Assembly: GCF_001746755.1 (NCBI RefSeq)
Contig: NZ_MCGG01000011.1
Location: 29,479 to 93,478, forward strand
DNA from: Magnetovibrio blakemorei
Lineage (GTDB): Bacteria; Pseudomonadota; Alphaproteobacteria; Rhodospirillales; Magnetovibrionaceae
DNA: 64,000 nucleotides
Reading direction: 5' to 3'
This document shows positions 18,286 to 25,983 of this stretch, one piece after another (within the stretch, counting starts at the first letter, position 1; the number at the start of each line of letters is the position of its first letter). The notes under the pieces are model-generated. The model was not told the DNA's origin, did no database searches, and worked only from the letters and a program-made list of their open reading frames with translations. A program made the position numbers and the translations under genes.

Positions 18286-18782
18286 GATAACCTCCTCGGG
18301 TTAAGATTGAGAACTTAACCAGGATTATGACGCAACCTTCATGAACCCGCTTTGAACGCGCGGTTAAGCCACTATTCAGCCAGCAGCGACGCCGCATGTG
18401 AGTCCGACAGGGAAAGACGCGGTTTTTTGCTCACGGCGCACACCTTATTCGAAATGGGTTTGGGGCCGAAACGCATAAAGGGCCACCTTTCGGCAGCCCC
18501 TTAAAACGATATTCTAAAACGATCACTGAGCCCTGTTAAACTCGCCGTCTTATTTTTTGTGCGCAGACAATATCATGCAAATGGACGAGGTCAAGGTGAG
18601 AAATGCAGTTTGCCCCCCAAAAGGGTCAAAAAAACGCCACCCCAATGAGGCGGCGTGAGTTTAACAGGGAGGTTGTCGGCGGCGGTGTGCGGATCGCCTC
18701 TCCGACCCTTAAACGCTACAGCAACGGCGTTAAAAGTGCGTTAACACAGGAACAAGCCCTTTTAAGTTGCACACCCCCCCGT
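18286..18782. other. Intergenic region between the small membrane protein and DUF1192 genes
   Basis: About 500 bases with no credible protein gene. It should contain the minus-strand promoter of the 47-residue gene near its left end, and it contains the minus-strand terminator of the DUF1192 gene at 18627-18656. A small RNA cannot be excluded. Confidence 0.5.
18627..18656 (-). terminator. Minus-strand terminator downstream of the DUF1192 gene
   Basis: Read on the minus strand, ACGCCGCC pairs with GGTGGCGT (one G-U) across a 7-base loop and runs into seven T (18628-18634). It lies about 125 bases beyond the stop of the DUF1192 gene. Confidence 0.7.
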
Positions 18783-18965
18783 TCAGCTCTTAAAAAAGGC
18801 ATCGGCACCCGCGCGGGCGGCATGTTTGGCGGAGATGACGGCCTCGGCGCGCTCGATTTCCGCTTTCAGCCCCAGGATGTATTCGCCGATGGCTTCGATG
18901 GACAGCTCATCTAAATCTTTTTGCCCGACCTTGGCCTTGCGCGGTTCCAAATCATCCGTATCCAT
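18783..18965 (-). CDS. DUF1192 family protein
   Basis: A 60-residue protein with the DUF1192 pattern: acidic start DTDDLEPRK, then KDLDELSIEAIGEYILGLKAEIERAEAVISAKHAARAGADAFFKS, one helix with coiled-coil character. ATG 18965 lies 8 bases after AAGGAGG; the ATG at 18971 would be only 2 bases away and is disfavoured. It is divergent from the quinone oxidoreductase gene, an arrangement frequent in alphaproteobacteria together with the DUF1013 gene. Its function is unknown. Confidence 0.88.
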   Translation of the reverse strand: MDTDDLEPRKAKVGQKDLDELSIEAIGEYILGLKAEIERAEAVISAKHAARAGADAFFKS

Positions 18966-19053
18966 GTGCATCTCCTCCTTGTCAATGCGTGCGCCATGAT
19001 CATACTAGGACGAAGCCCTCCCCGGAAGACTCTAGAATAGGTGATGAGACTCC

Positions 19054-20070
19054 ATGCCCCACACGCTGCCCCAACACATGAGCTGCATCGAACTTGGTGA
19101 CGCCAAGGGTGCCGATTCCCTGACCTTGACTGAACGCGCCCTGCCCCAACCCGGACCGGGCGAGGTTTTGATCAAGATCGCCGCCGCCGGCATCAACCGC
19201 CCCGACCTGCTGCAGCGCGACGGCTTGTACCCCGCCCCGCCGGGGGCCAGCGACATTTTGGGTCTGGAAGCCGCCGGTGAAATTGTGGCGCTGGGCCAAG
19301 GCGTCAGCGGTTTGAGCCTTGGCACGCCCGTCACGGCCTTGCTCAGCGGCGGCGGATACGCCGAGTATGCCACGGCCCACCAAGGCGCGTGCTTGCCCAT
19401 CCCAGACGGCTTGTCGCTCATTGAGGCTGCGTCGCTGCCGGAAACGTACTTCACGGTGTGGAGCAACCTGTTTGATCGTGCCCACCTCAAGGCCGGAGAA
19501 AGCTTGCTTGTGCATGGCGGCACCAGCGGCATCGGCACCACCGCCATTCAAATGGCCCGCCAATTGGGGGTGCGCGTGATCACCACGGCGGGCAGCGCGG
19601 AAAAATGCCAAGCGTGCTTGGACCTCGGCGCTGAGCAAGCGGTGAATTACAAAGACCAAGACTTTGTCGAACAGGCTCGGGCGTTCGGCGCCGTGACGGG
19701 ACGGGACAAGGGCGTCGACGTCATCCTCGACATGGTTGGCGGCGATTACGTGGCGCGCAACATCAAATCCCTGGCCCCCGATGGGCGGTTGGTCAACATC
19801 GCCTTTTTGCACGGCTCTGAGGTCACCTTGAACCTGATGGCGGTGATGCTCAAACGCCTGACCCTGACGGGTTCAACCCTGCGCGCCCGCGATCCCGCGT
19901 TTAAGGCGGCCATTGCCGAAAACCTCCAAAAAACCGTCTGGCCGTTGCTGACGGATGGCTCGATAAAGCCCGTCGTTCACCAGACTTTTGCCCTGAAGGA
20001 CGCCGCCAAAGCCCATACGTTGATGCAAAGCAGTCAACATATCGGCAAAATCGTGCTGAGCATGGACTAA
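19054..20070 (+). CDS. NAD(P)H:quinone oxidoreductase, zinc-free MDR family
   Basis: A 338-residue medium-chain reductase of the zeta-crystallin/PIG3 type. The substrate-domain start (MSCIELGDAKGADSLTL), GEVLIKIAAAGINRPDLLQRDGLYP, and the nucleotide-binding motif LVHGGTSGIGTTAIQMARQLG are visible; the structural zinc cysteines of alcohol dehydrogenases are absent. It probably reduces quinones or other activated alkenes with NADPH. It is divergent from the DUF1192 gene across an 88-base intergenic promoter region and is followed by trcR. Confidence 0.92.
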   Translation: MPHTLPQHMSCIELGDAKGADSLTLTERALPQPGPGEVLIKIAAAGINRPDLLQRDGLYPAPPGASDILGLEAAGEIVALGQGVSGLSLGTPVTALLSGGGYAEYATAHQGACLPIPDGLSLIEAASLPETYFTVWSNLFDRAHLKAGESLLVHGGTSGIGTTAIQMARQLGVRVITTAGSAEKCQACLDLGAEQAVNYKDQDFVEQARAFGAVTGRDKGVDVILDMVGGDYVARNIKSLAPDGRLVNIAFLHGSEVTLNLMAVMLKRLTLTGSTLRARDPAFKAAIAENLQKTVWPLLTDGSIKPVVHQTFALKDAAKAHTLMQSSQHIGKIVLSMD

Positions 20071-20219
20071 GATCAGCACAGGGCCGCAGACGTGGCCTTT
20101 TCCTTCAATTGATAAAAACTTTCGCAAACAGTTTACCCGCTTGGGTTTTTGGGATAAACAGAGGTCACCGCAGCCCCCTTGATTGGGGGTTGCACCGTTT
20201 TTGGATAAGGAAAATCAGT

Positions 20220-20903
20220 ATGTCGAAGCCTTTGATGCCCAAGGCGACGGCCGTTTGGCTCGTTGAAAACACTGCCCTTTCTTTCGAACAGGTCGCCGAT
20301 TTTGTCGGTCTGCACGAATTGGAAGTTCAAGCTATCGCCGATGGTGAAGTGGCGGTGGGCATGCAAGGTGCCGACCCCATTGCGTCGGGCGAACTGACCC
20401 AGGCCGAAATTGACCGCTGCCAAGCCGACCCCAACGCCCAGTTGAAAATGGCCAAAGCCACCCTGCCCATGCCCAAAGCCCGCGGCAAGGGTGCACGCTA
20501 CACGCCGGTGTCCAAACGCCAAGATCGCCCGGACGCCATCGCATGGCTGCTCAAGCACCACCCCGAACTGACCGACGCACAAATCTCGCGCTTGATCGGC
20601 ACCACCAAGCCCACCATCAAAACCATTCGCGAACGTTCACACTGGAACATCAACAACATCAAACCGCAAAGCCCGGTGGGCATGGGCCTGTGTAACGAAG
20701 CCGACCTGGAAAAGGTCGTCGCCATCGCTCGCGCCAAAGCCGGCACCACCCACGTGCCCATTTCTGACGCACCGCAGATGCCCGCAGAACCGTTGCGCGA
20801 ACCCAAACTGCCGACCATGGCCCCCGGCCCCAAAGCCGAAGAAGAAGCCCACCACACCGTCGAAAGTGTGTTCGGCCCGGCCAGCAAAAAACGCGAAGAC
20901 TAA
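20220..20903 (+). CDS. trcR: DUF1013 / cell-cycle transcriptional regulator TrcR
   Basis: A 227-residue protein of the DUF1013 family (MSKPLMPKATAVWLVENTALSFEQVADFVGLHELEVQAIADGEV). Two helix-turn-helix-like units are visible: residues ~10-42 and PDAIAWLLKHHPELTDAQISRLIGTTKPTIKTIRERS near 100-135. The family includes a transcription regulator tied to the alphaproteobacterial cell cycle. ATG 20220 follows AAGGA; the upstream open frame to 20109 is not coding. It ends at a strong bidirectional terminator facing rplI. Confidence 0.9.
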   Translation: MSKPLMPKATAVWLVENTALSFEQVADFVGLHELEVQAIADGEVAVGMQGADPIASGELTQAEIDRCQADPNAQLKMAKATLPMPKARGKGARYTPVSKRQDRPDAIAWLLKHHPELTDAQISRLIGTTKPTIKTIRERSHWNINNIKPQSPVGMGLCNEADLEKVVAIARAKAGTTHVPISDAPQMPAEPLREPKLPTMAPGPKAEEEAHHTVESVFGPASKKRED

Positions 20904-20920
20904 TCCGGTCCTTCAAAGCC

Positions 20921-20957
20921 CAACAAAAAAGGCCGCATTCCGCGGCCTTTTTTGTTG
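20921..20957. terminator. Bidirectional terminator between trcR and rplI
   Basis: A perfect 16-bp stem (CAACAAAAAAGGCCGC with its reverse complement, loop ATTCC) has an A-run on the left and a T-run on the right, so it can end both the plus-strand trcR and the minus-strand ribosomal operon. Confidence 0.92.
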
Positions 20958-21056
20958 TGTCACCCTCTGGAAACGACAAGCAAAACGGCGCGCCCTTGAT
21001 GGACGCGCCGTTGTGTTTGGTGACAGCGTTGGTTAACGCCCGAAAGGGAAAAAGGC

Positions 21057-21676
21057 TTATTCTTCGCCAGCTTCACCCGCGTCGCCTTCAACGTCAGCGT
21101 CGTCATCGGCACCGCCAAATTCTTCAGCTGCAGCCGCTTTTTGCTCAGCAAGAATGGCATCGGCGACATCCGTGTCGTCGTCTTCATTTTTGTTGACGGC
21201 ATGGCCGGTCGAAGCCTGAATTTGGGCTTCGTCAGCAGAACGTGCAACGTTGGCCGTTACGGTCGTGGAGACTTCCGGGTGCAGGCTTACGGACACGGTG
21301 TACAGGCCCAAGGTCTTAATCGGGTGCTCAAGATTGACTTGACTACGTGCCACGGTGAAACCGGCATCGGTCACAGCAGCCGCGATGTCACGGGCGTTAA
21401 CGGAACCGTACAGGTGACCAGCTTCGCCAGCTTGACGGATCAAGACGACCGACAGGCCAACCATTTTCGTCGCCACGGCATCAGCTTCTTCACGTTGTTT
21501 GAGGTTTTCGGCTCAAGTTGAGCGCGTTGGGTTTCAAAACGCTTTTTGTTCTCAGCCGTTGCACGCAAAGCTTTTTCGCGCGGCAGCAAGAAGTTACGGG
21601 CAAAACCGGGTTTGACGTTGACGATATCGCCCATCTGACCCAGCTTCTCAACGCGTTCTAACAAAATGACTTCCAT
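21057..21676 (-). pseudogene. rplI: 50S ribosomal protein L9 with an apparent 1-base deletion
   Basis: The L9 N-domain starts at 21676 ([36 protein letters not shown]) behind GGAGG and is in frame until about 21514. The sequence then reads GAGCCGAAAACC where GAGGCCGAAAACC would restore the family sequence ([20 protein letters not shown]...). The second frame, 21057-21476 and upstream, carries the rest ([23 protein letters not shown]) and an acidic tail to residue ~205. Without repair L9 ends early with a foreign tail. L9 is not strictly essential, but one isolated slip in a ribosomal gene suggests a sequencing or assembly error. Confidence 0.88.
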
Positions 21677-21723
21677 TTTTAATTCCTCCGGCCCCTTTGG
21701 GAGCGGTCTAGTGTGAGTAGTAG

Positions 21724-22701
21724 TTAAGCGGACGGATCCATTCGGCTTTTCAGCCCCACCCACTGTTCCAAAATTCCAAGTCCCGCAATCACCAGGGCAA
21801 ACCAGCCCGTTAAGATGACGATCACGTAAACCAACCCGAGCAACGCACCCGGAAACGAGACAAAACTCGCAAGCTTATGCACCACAGCAAGGCCTAAGAA
21901 AAAGAACGGAACGGCCAGCACAAACACGAGGCTCCGACCGATGTATCCAATTTCCCCCGACATCAGCAACGCCACCAGCGCCGCCCCAACCAAGGCCCAA
22001 CTTAACCAATCGGGGAGTTTGAGCTCCCTCAACTGAGGACTGGGGCGAATGTTGCGCCCGCCCTTGGCCACAAGCCCTTGGGCTATGACCATATTCACCA
22101 GCAACACATTGACCCACATCGCCGCCGTCATTCCGGCAAACAGAGGCGCCAAAGCCATTACCGCTTGTTGCAAGACATCTTCGCCTTGCGGTCCGGCGAA
22201 GGCTTTCGCCATCTCCGCCAACGCTTGGTTCACAAATTCTTCCAACCCGCCGCCGGTCAACAAAGAGCCGATGACCACCAACGCGCCCCCCATGGCCGTC
22301 AGAACGGCAATGAGTGAACCTGCTGGAAACCACCCCGTATCGCTGGGTGGTGTTCCACCATGTGCCCGTTCCTTGACCAGAGAGGCTGATTGTCCCTCTG
22401 ACACGTCCCAAACGACCCCATGGGGGCCAGTGAGGCTGAGACGCACAATCACCCAAATGGGCAAAGCATACACCACGCCATAAACCAGCCCCGAATACGG
22501 GCTGGCCAACCCCATGACCATCACGGCGCTTGCCGCTGCGATCAGGGCTGCACGAGTCCCCAGTGCCAGCCCCACACAAACCAGGGGCAACGGGTGCACT
22601 AAGGAAAGAAAGAAAACGGCAATGGAAGCCCCAGACAAAGATGCCAAGGCCAACATGCCGCTCACAATCCCGGCTGCAATGGCAAGAAGCTTATGATTCA
22701 T
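21724..22701 (-). CDS. DUF2232 integral membrane protein
   Basis: A 325-residue polytopic membrane protein with about eight hydrophobic segments and the general shape of the YybS/DUF2232 family. The position between rpsR and rplI is conserved in alphaproteobacteria. Its function is not established; fold relation to ECF-type transporter S-components has been suggested for the family. It lies about 50 bases upstream of rplI and 50 bases downstream of rpsR, so it is part of the ribosomal operon. Confidence 0.85.
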   Translation of the reverse strand: MNHKLLAIAAGIVSGMLALASLSGASIAVFFLSLVHPLPLVCVGLALGTRAALIAAASAVMVMGLASPYSGLVYGVVYALPIWVIVRLSLTGPHGVVWDVSEGQSASLVKERAHGGTPPSDTGWFPAGSLIAVLTAMGGALVVIGSLLTGGGLEEFVNQALAEMAKAFAGPQGEDVLQQAVMALAPLFAGMTAAMWVNVLLVNMVIAQGLVAKGGRNIRPSPQLRELKLPDWLSWALVGAALVALLMSGEIGYIGRSLVFVLAVPFFFLGLAVVHKLASFVSFPGALLGLVYVIVILTGWFALVIAGLGILEQWVGLKSRMDPSA

Positions 22702-22752
22702 GCCGTTGTGCTGAGGGTGCGCTCATAACACCCTCGGCAATGCTCCAGACTC

Positions 22753-22980
22753 TTAGCGAATGATGTAAGGCAACAGGCCGATGTAACGCGCGCGTTTGAT
22801 CGCAATCGCCATTTCACGCTGTTTCTTCGCAGAAACGGACGTGATGCGGCTGGGAACGATCTTGCCACGCTCAGAGACGTAGCGGCTCAAAAGCTTGGTG
22901 TCGCGAAAATCGATTACCGTCGCGTTTTCACCCGAAAACGGGCAAGATTTACGGCCACGAAAAAAAGGACGACGTGCCAT
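22753..22980 (-). CDS. rpsR: 30S ribosomal protein S18
   Basis: A 75-residue S18 ([69 protein letters not shown]). It binds beside S6 on the small-subunit platform. Its ATG shares one base with the rpsF stop (TAATG), so translation is coupled. Confidence 0.98.
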   Translation of the reverse strand: MARRPFFRGRKSCPFSGENATVIDFRDTKLLSRYVSERGKIVPSRITSVSAKKQREMAIAIKRARYIGLLPYIIR

Positions 22981-23432
22981 TATTCTTCTCCCTTGCTTTC
23001 AGATGCTGCGTCAGCATCGTTGAAACGCGGACGATCATCACGACGCGGACGATCATCACGGTCGTCACGACGCGGGCGATCGTCACGACGCGGACGGTCG
23101 TCACGGCTGGATTTAGCCACCAAAATCGCGCTCGGTTCCATGTCGATGGCGTCGATGCGCAAGCTCAGGCTGCGCAAGACGTCTTCGTGCAGACGCAACT
23201 GACGTTCCAGCTCAAACAAAGCTGCAGCAGGGGCATCCATGGTCAACTGGAAGTAATGACCTTTGCGGTTTTTGTTGATTTTGTAAGCCATGGAGCGAAG
23301 GCCCCACTGCTCGGTCTTTTCGACCTTGCCACCATTGTCGTTAACGACGGCAGTCATCTGTTCGGTCAAGGCTTCTACCTGTTGGGTAGAAAGGTCCTGA
23401 CGAGCGATGATAACGCTCTCATAAAAAGGCAT
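22980..23432 (-). CDS. rpsF: 30S ribosomal protein S6 with an Arg/Asp repeat tail
   Basis: The first ~98 residues are standard S6 ([26 protein letters not shown] ... [25 protein letters not shown]). From about residue 108 a C-terminal tail carries repeated RDDRPRR units (nucleotides ~23026-23105), then ends [10 protein letters not shown]. Such tails are variable in alphaproteobacterial S6. In E. coli S6 the C-terminus is modified by RimK with glutamates, and the final EE here is compatible, but that is only inference. It is the first gene of rpsF-rpsR-DUF2232-rplI. Confidence 0.96.
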   Translation of the reverse strand: MPFYESVIIARQDLSTQQVEALTEQMTAVVNDNGGKVEKTEQWGLRSMAYKINKNRKGHYFQLTMDAPAAALFELERQLRLHEDVLRSLSLRIDAIDMEPSAILVAKSSRDDRPRRDDRPRRDDRDDRPRRDDRPRFNDADAASESKGEE

Positions 23433-23654
23433 ATTTGCTCTCCTTCCGGATTATCTCAGCCCCTCAATGTCTTCAATGCCTTTAGAAGACGGGGCATAGC
23501 TGAGGGACGTCCCGCAGCAAGGAGCTATGAAGCGGCGCAATATACAGGGAAATCCACCGATTGCAAGGGGTCTAAGGGCAAAACCTCAAATGAGCCAAAG
23601 GTCCTGAATTCCAGGAGCCAGGCGTATGGAAAGATGGATGGCTTCGTTGGGCCG

Positions 23655-24320
23655 TTAACCCACCTGTATGGGCTTACGTCCGCGTTTGGCGGGGCGCAGG
23701 GTCCGACCCAGTTTCAGTTCAAGCTTATCGACAAATGCCTTACCGCCCAGCGGTCGACCGGTGCTTTTGTGCGCCCTGAACGCCTCCAGCATGGTCGGAT
23801 CGTCCTTGCCGCGCAACAGGCCCGGCCAATCAGAACAGCGTTTGAGCAACGGGGCGACCTTGACCAAGTCGTCGTCTTGGCCTGAGATGTGGGCGCGGGC
23901 GCTGCTCCACGCATATTGGCGGGCGCTGCGCACCAGCTCGGCCTTAACCGGATTGCGTTCCACATAGGCCGCTGCGGACAACAGATGGGCGTTGTCCATG
24001 GGGAAGGACGAAAAACGCCCTTGCCACAAATATCCGCTCCACTTTTTCCGCGCGTTGATGTGCAGGGTGTAACGTCGATGCGCTTCGCCCACCGCGCGGG
24101 CAAGGCTTGTTGCGGTCTTGGGCACCAAAATCATATGCACGTGGTTGGGCATCAAACAATACGCCCACACCTGAACCCCACACTTGGCACACCATTCCGC
24201 CATCAAGGCTTTGTAGACTTCATAGTCTTCGTCACAAAAAAAGGTGTCCTGGCGCCGATTCCCCCGCTGGGTCACATGATGGGGAACACCAGGAACAACC
24301 ACACGGGCCAAACGCGCCAT
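23655..24320 (-). CDS. REP-associated tyrosine transposase (Y1_Tnp, RAYT type)
   Basis: A 221-residue protein of the IS200-like Y1 family that includes RAYTs: MARLARVVVPGVPHHVTQRGNRRQ at the start, the HUH metal motif in MPNHVHMIL (His60, His62) and nucleophile Tyr119 in AAYVERNPVKAELV. RAYTs are single-copy chromosomal relatives that act on palindromic REP sequences. No IS200-like left and right ends were recognised at the gene borders. A perfect GC-rich hairpin at 24988-25021 is a possible but unproven REP partner. All key residues are intact. Confidence 0.88.
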   Translation of the reverse strand: MARLARVVVPGVPHHVTQRGNRRQDTFFCDEDYEVYKALMAEWCAKCGVQVWAYCLMPNHVHMILVPKTATSLARAVGEAHRRYTLHINARKKWSGYLWQGRFSSFPMDNAHLLSAAAYVERNPVKAELVRSARQYAWSSARAHISGQDDDLVKVAPLLKRCSDWPGLLRGKDDPTMLEAFRAHKSTGRPLGGKAFVDKLELKLGRTLRPAKRGRKPIQVG

Positions 24321-24595
24321 AAAAACACTCCCTCACGTCTGCAAACGGACTTCAAACCGCAGCAACTCTAGTGGAATCCACAGCATTGGGCAAACAATAG
24401 AGATTATGTCCCCCTCAGGAGGCGCGGCAATCCAGAGGACGAGTGTAGGGAAAGCCATGACGACATTCTCAAGTTCGTCATCGCCGATGTGGACACCTTT
24501 ACCCTGATCAGTGTGGCAACGCATTTGGTCGCCAAGCGACAACGCAGCAGCGTTTCACCCATTAAGCTAAATCCGGGAGCATAATCCGTAATCTG
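24321..24595. other. Region with a possible gene remnant (plus strand)
   Basis: No complete gene is evident. On the plus strand, 24459-24584 has coding-like third positions and reads DDILKFVIADVDTFTLISV then ATHLVAKRQRSS to a TAA, but the frame opens after a TAG near 24370 with no ATG or ribosome site. It could be the tail of a gene broken by a rearrangement near the transposase. Confidence 0.35.
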
Positions 24596-24820
24596 TCAGG
24601 CCTGCGCCCGAGACATTGAAAAAACAAGCGCAACGTTGGCAAACGCAGATTCGCGCCCAGAGGCCGAAACAGAATGCTCATCATGCTCAATAACGCGTCC
24701 CTCACCGTGACAGGTGGGGCACGAAACAAGTCCGTGGGCATGAGCATGGGAATGACCGGCGGGCAAATCATCTGCGTAACGCCAGCCTGACGTACAATCG
24801 GGGCAATGTTTGATTTTCAT
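24596..24820 (-). CDS. Small zinc-ribbon protein, DnaJ-like cysteine motifs
   Basis: A 74-residue protein with two zinc-knuckle pairs: CPDC at residues 6-9 and CPTCHGEG near 33-40, the latter matching the CxxCxGxG repeat of the DnaJ cysteine-rich domain. A His-rich linker (GHSHAHAHG) lies between them. ATG 24820 is 8 bases after AAAGGAG. The C-terminal 30 residues show no motif. It is probably a metal-binding adaptor or regulator; partner unknown. It is isolated on the minus strand, downstream of the unknown gene at 25050-25610. Confidence 0.65.
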   Translation of the reverse strand: MKIKHCPDCTSGWRYADDLPAGHSHAHAHGLVSCPTCHGEGRVIEHDEHSVSASGRESAFANVALVFSMSRAQA

Positions 24821-24987
24821 GGCTATGGCTCCTTTCTGGATCCTAGACCTTGCGCGAGAAGTGCCGTGTTCTGAGCACCGAAAGGATCAAAGCCCCTCCG
24901 AACCTCGCGCAAACGAGAAAATGTGTACTCAAAAAGTGTACACAAAAAGGATTAACACCCCCTTAACCATAAAAGCGTGATGTCATT

Positions 24988-25021
24988 GCGCGGGCCTCCA
25001 CGGATGTGTGGAGGCCCGCGC
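24988..25021. repeat. Perfect 14-bp GC-rich inverted repeat
   Basis: GCGCGGGCCTCCAC and its exact reverse complement are separated by GGATGT. No T-run follows on either strand. It lies 28 bases beyond the stop of the minus-strand gene at 25050, so it may be a Rho-assisted terminator; alternatively it is a REP-like palindrome related to the RAYT 700 bases away. No second copy was noticed in the window. Confidence 0.6.
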
Positions 25022-25049
25022 GGATGGTGATGCGGATGGTCTGCTTGCC

Positions 25050-25610
25050 TTAAATAGCGCCGCTGAATTCGCGAACGGCGGCGTTGGTTTTGGCGCTGGC
25101 GGCAACGAAATCGAGGGTTTCGCCTTTGAACGACAGCTCCCCGCGCGCGGCCGCAACGGTGATGATTTTTTGTTCAGGGCTTTGGCCCTTCAGGTCCGAC
25201 TTTTCGATGTACAGGCGGTCCATCAATTCGTTCCACACCAAGCCTTCGGACATAGGAATGCAGGTGAAGGTGACGCCGTCCAAGGTGACCTTCATCGGCT
25301 CATCGATGTTGACGCAATAGATGACCGCGGTGGCGCCGTCGGCGAAGTCTCCCGCGTAACGCGCCGCAAAAGGTTCCAGGGTGTTCAGGTCTTCGAGGAA
25401 ACCGGCAAAAAACGAAATCTTGCCGCCGTCGGCCAACAAGACAACTTGTTCGATCATTTTCTTCGGCGGGTTGCGCGTCTGAGACGCTTCGTGCATCTCG
25501 CCAAATTCAATCACCAAGTCGCCGCGAAAGGCTTCAATTTGATCCCCGGCCAGTCCACTGACATTCGACAACCAAATCAGTCCGTTGGCCTTATAGCTTT
25601 CCAATAACAT
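25050..25610 (-). CDS. Hypothetical protein, 186 residues
   Basis: I do not recognise the family. The protein starts MLLESYKANGLIWLSNVSGLAG, is predicted soluble without signal or membrane segment, mixes strands and helices, and contains the acidic centre GDLVIEFGEMHEAS and the ending LDFVAASAKTNAAVREFSGAI. ATG 25610 is preceded by GGGAAAC. Codon use is native-looking. It is a single gene flanked by a GC-rich hairpin on the left and a small gene on the right. Confidence 0.7.
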   Translation of the reverse strand: MLLESYKANGLIWLSNVSGLAGDQIEAFRGDLVIEFGEMHEASQTRNPPKKMIEQVVLLADGGKISFFAGFLEDLNTLEPFAARYAGDFADGATAVIYCVNIDEPMKVTLDGVTFTCIPMSEGLVWNELMDRLYIEKSDLKGQSPEQKIITVAAARGELSFKGETLDFVAASAKTNAAVREFSGAI

Positions 25611-25792
25611 CTTGTTTCCCTATTCATCAAAAAATGTCGCCTTTGCGACAAAAAAGGTCATTCGAGCAGGGAAGTGCAAAAGCGGGGCCAACTTTGCGGG
25701 CAGGTAAAAAAGCCACGCACCTGAACCTCGCCTAAGGCAGATGCATGGAAAGAAAAGCAGCGTGTATAAACGTCTAAATGGTGGAAAGGCCC

Positions 25793-25897
25793 TTAAGCGC
25801 GGGCATATTGCTCTTTGGCCTTGGTCAGCAAATCGGCAATCAGAACCATCAGAGAGGCGCGTTCGAGAACCTTTTTTTGATCGAGCAGTTTCATCAT
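25793..25897 (-). CDS. 34-residue small protein
   Basis: Two ATGs in tandem at 25897 and 25894 with GAGGG 4-8 bases upstream start the peptide MMKLLDQKKVLERASLMVLI, which ends with LLTKAKEQYARA at a TAA. It would form one amphipathic helix. It lies between the 186-residue gene and cckA on the same strand, with AT-rich DNA upstream. It is supported only by its ribosome site and coherent helix; it could be chance. Confidence 0.42.
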   Translation of the reverse strand: MMKLLDQKKVLERASLMVLIADLLTKAKEQYARA

Positions 25898-25983
25898 TTA
25901 CCCTCTAAACATGTTCTATGTTGGAGGCTCAATTTCTCACAGGAAAATGAATTTTCCCTTAAACGTTGATCTGGGCGCAGGCG

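Noticed and set aside
23026..23110. Short repeated units resembling a CRISPR array
   Set aside because: Units are contiguous, without spacers, and lie in the C-terminal coding part of rpsF.
24333..24542. Minus-strand frame of 69 codons
   Set aside because: No ribosome site, and composition does not look like protein; the plus strand here has better coding character.
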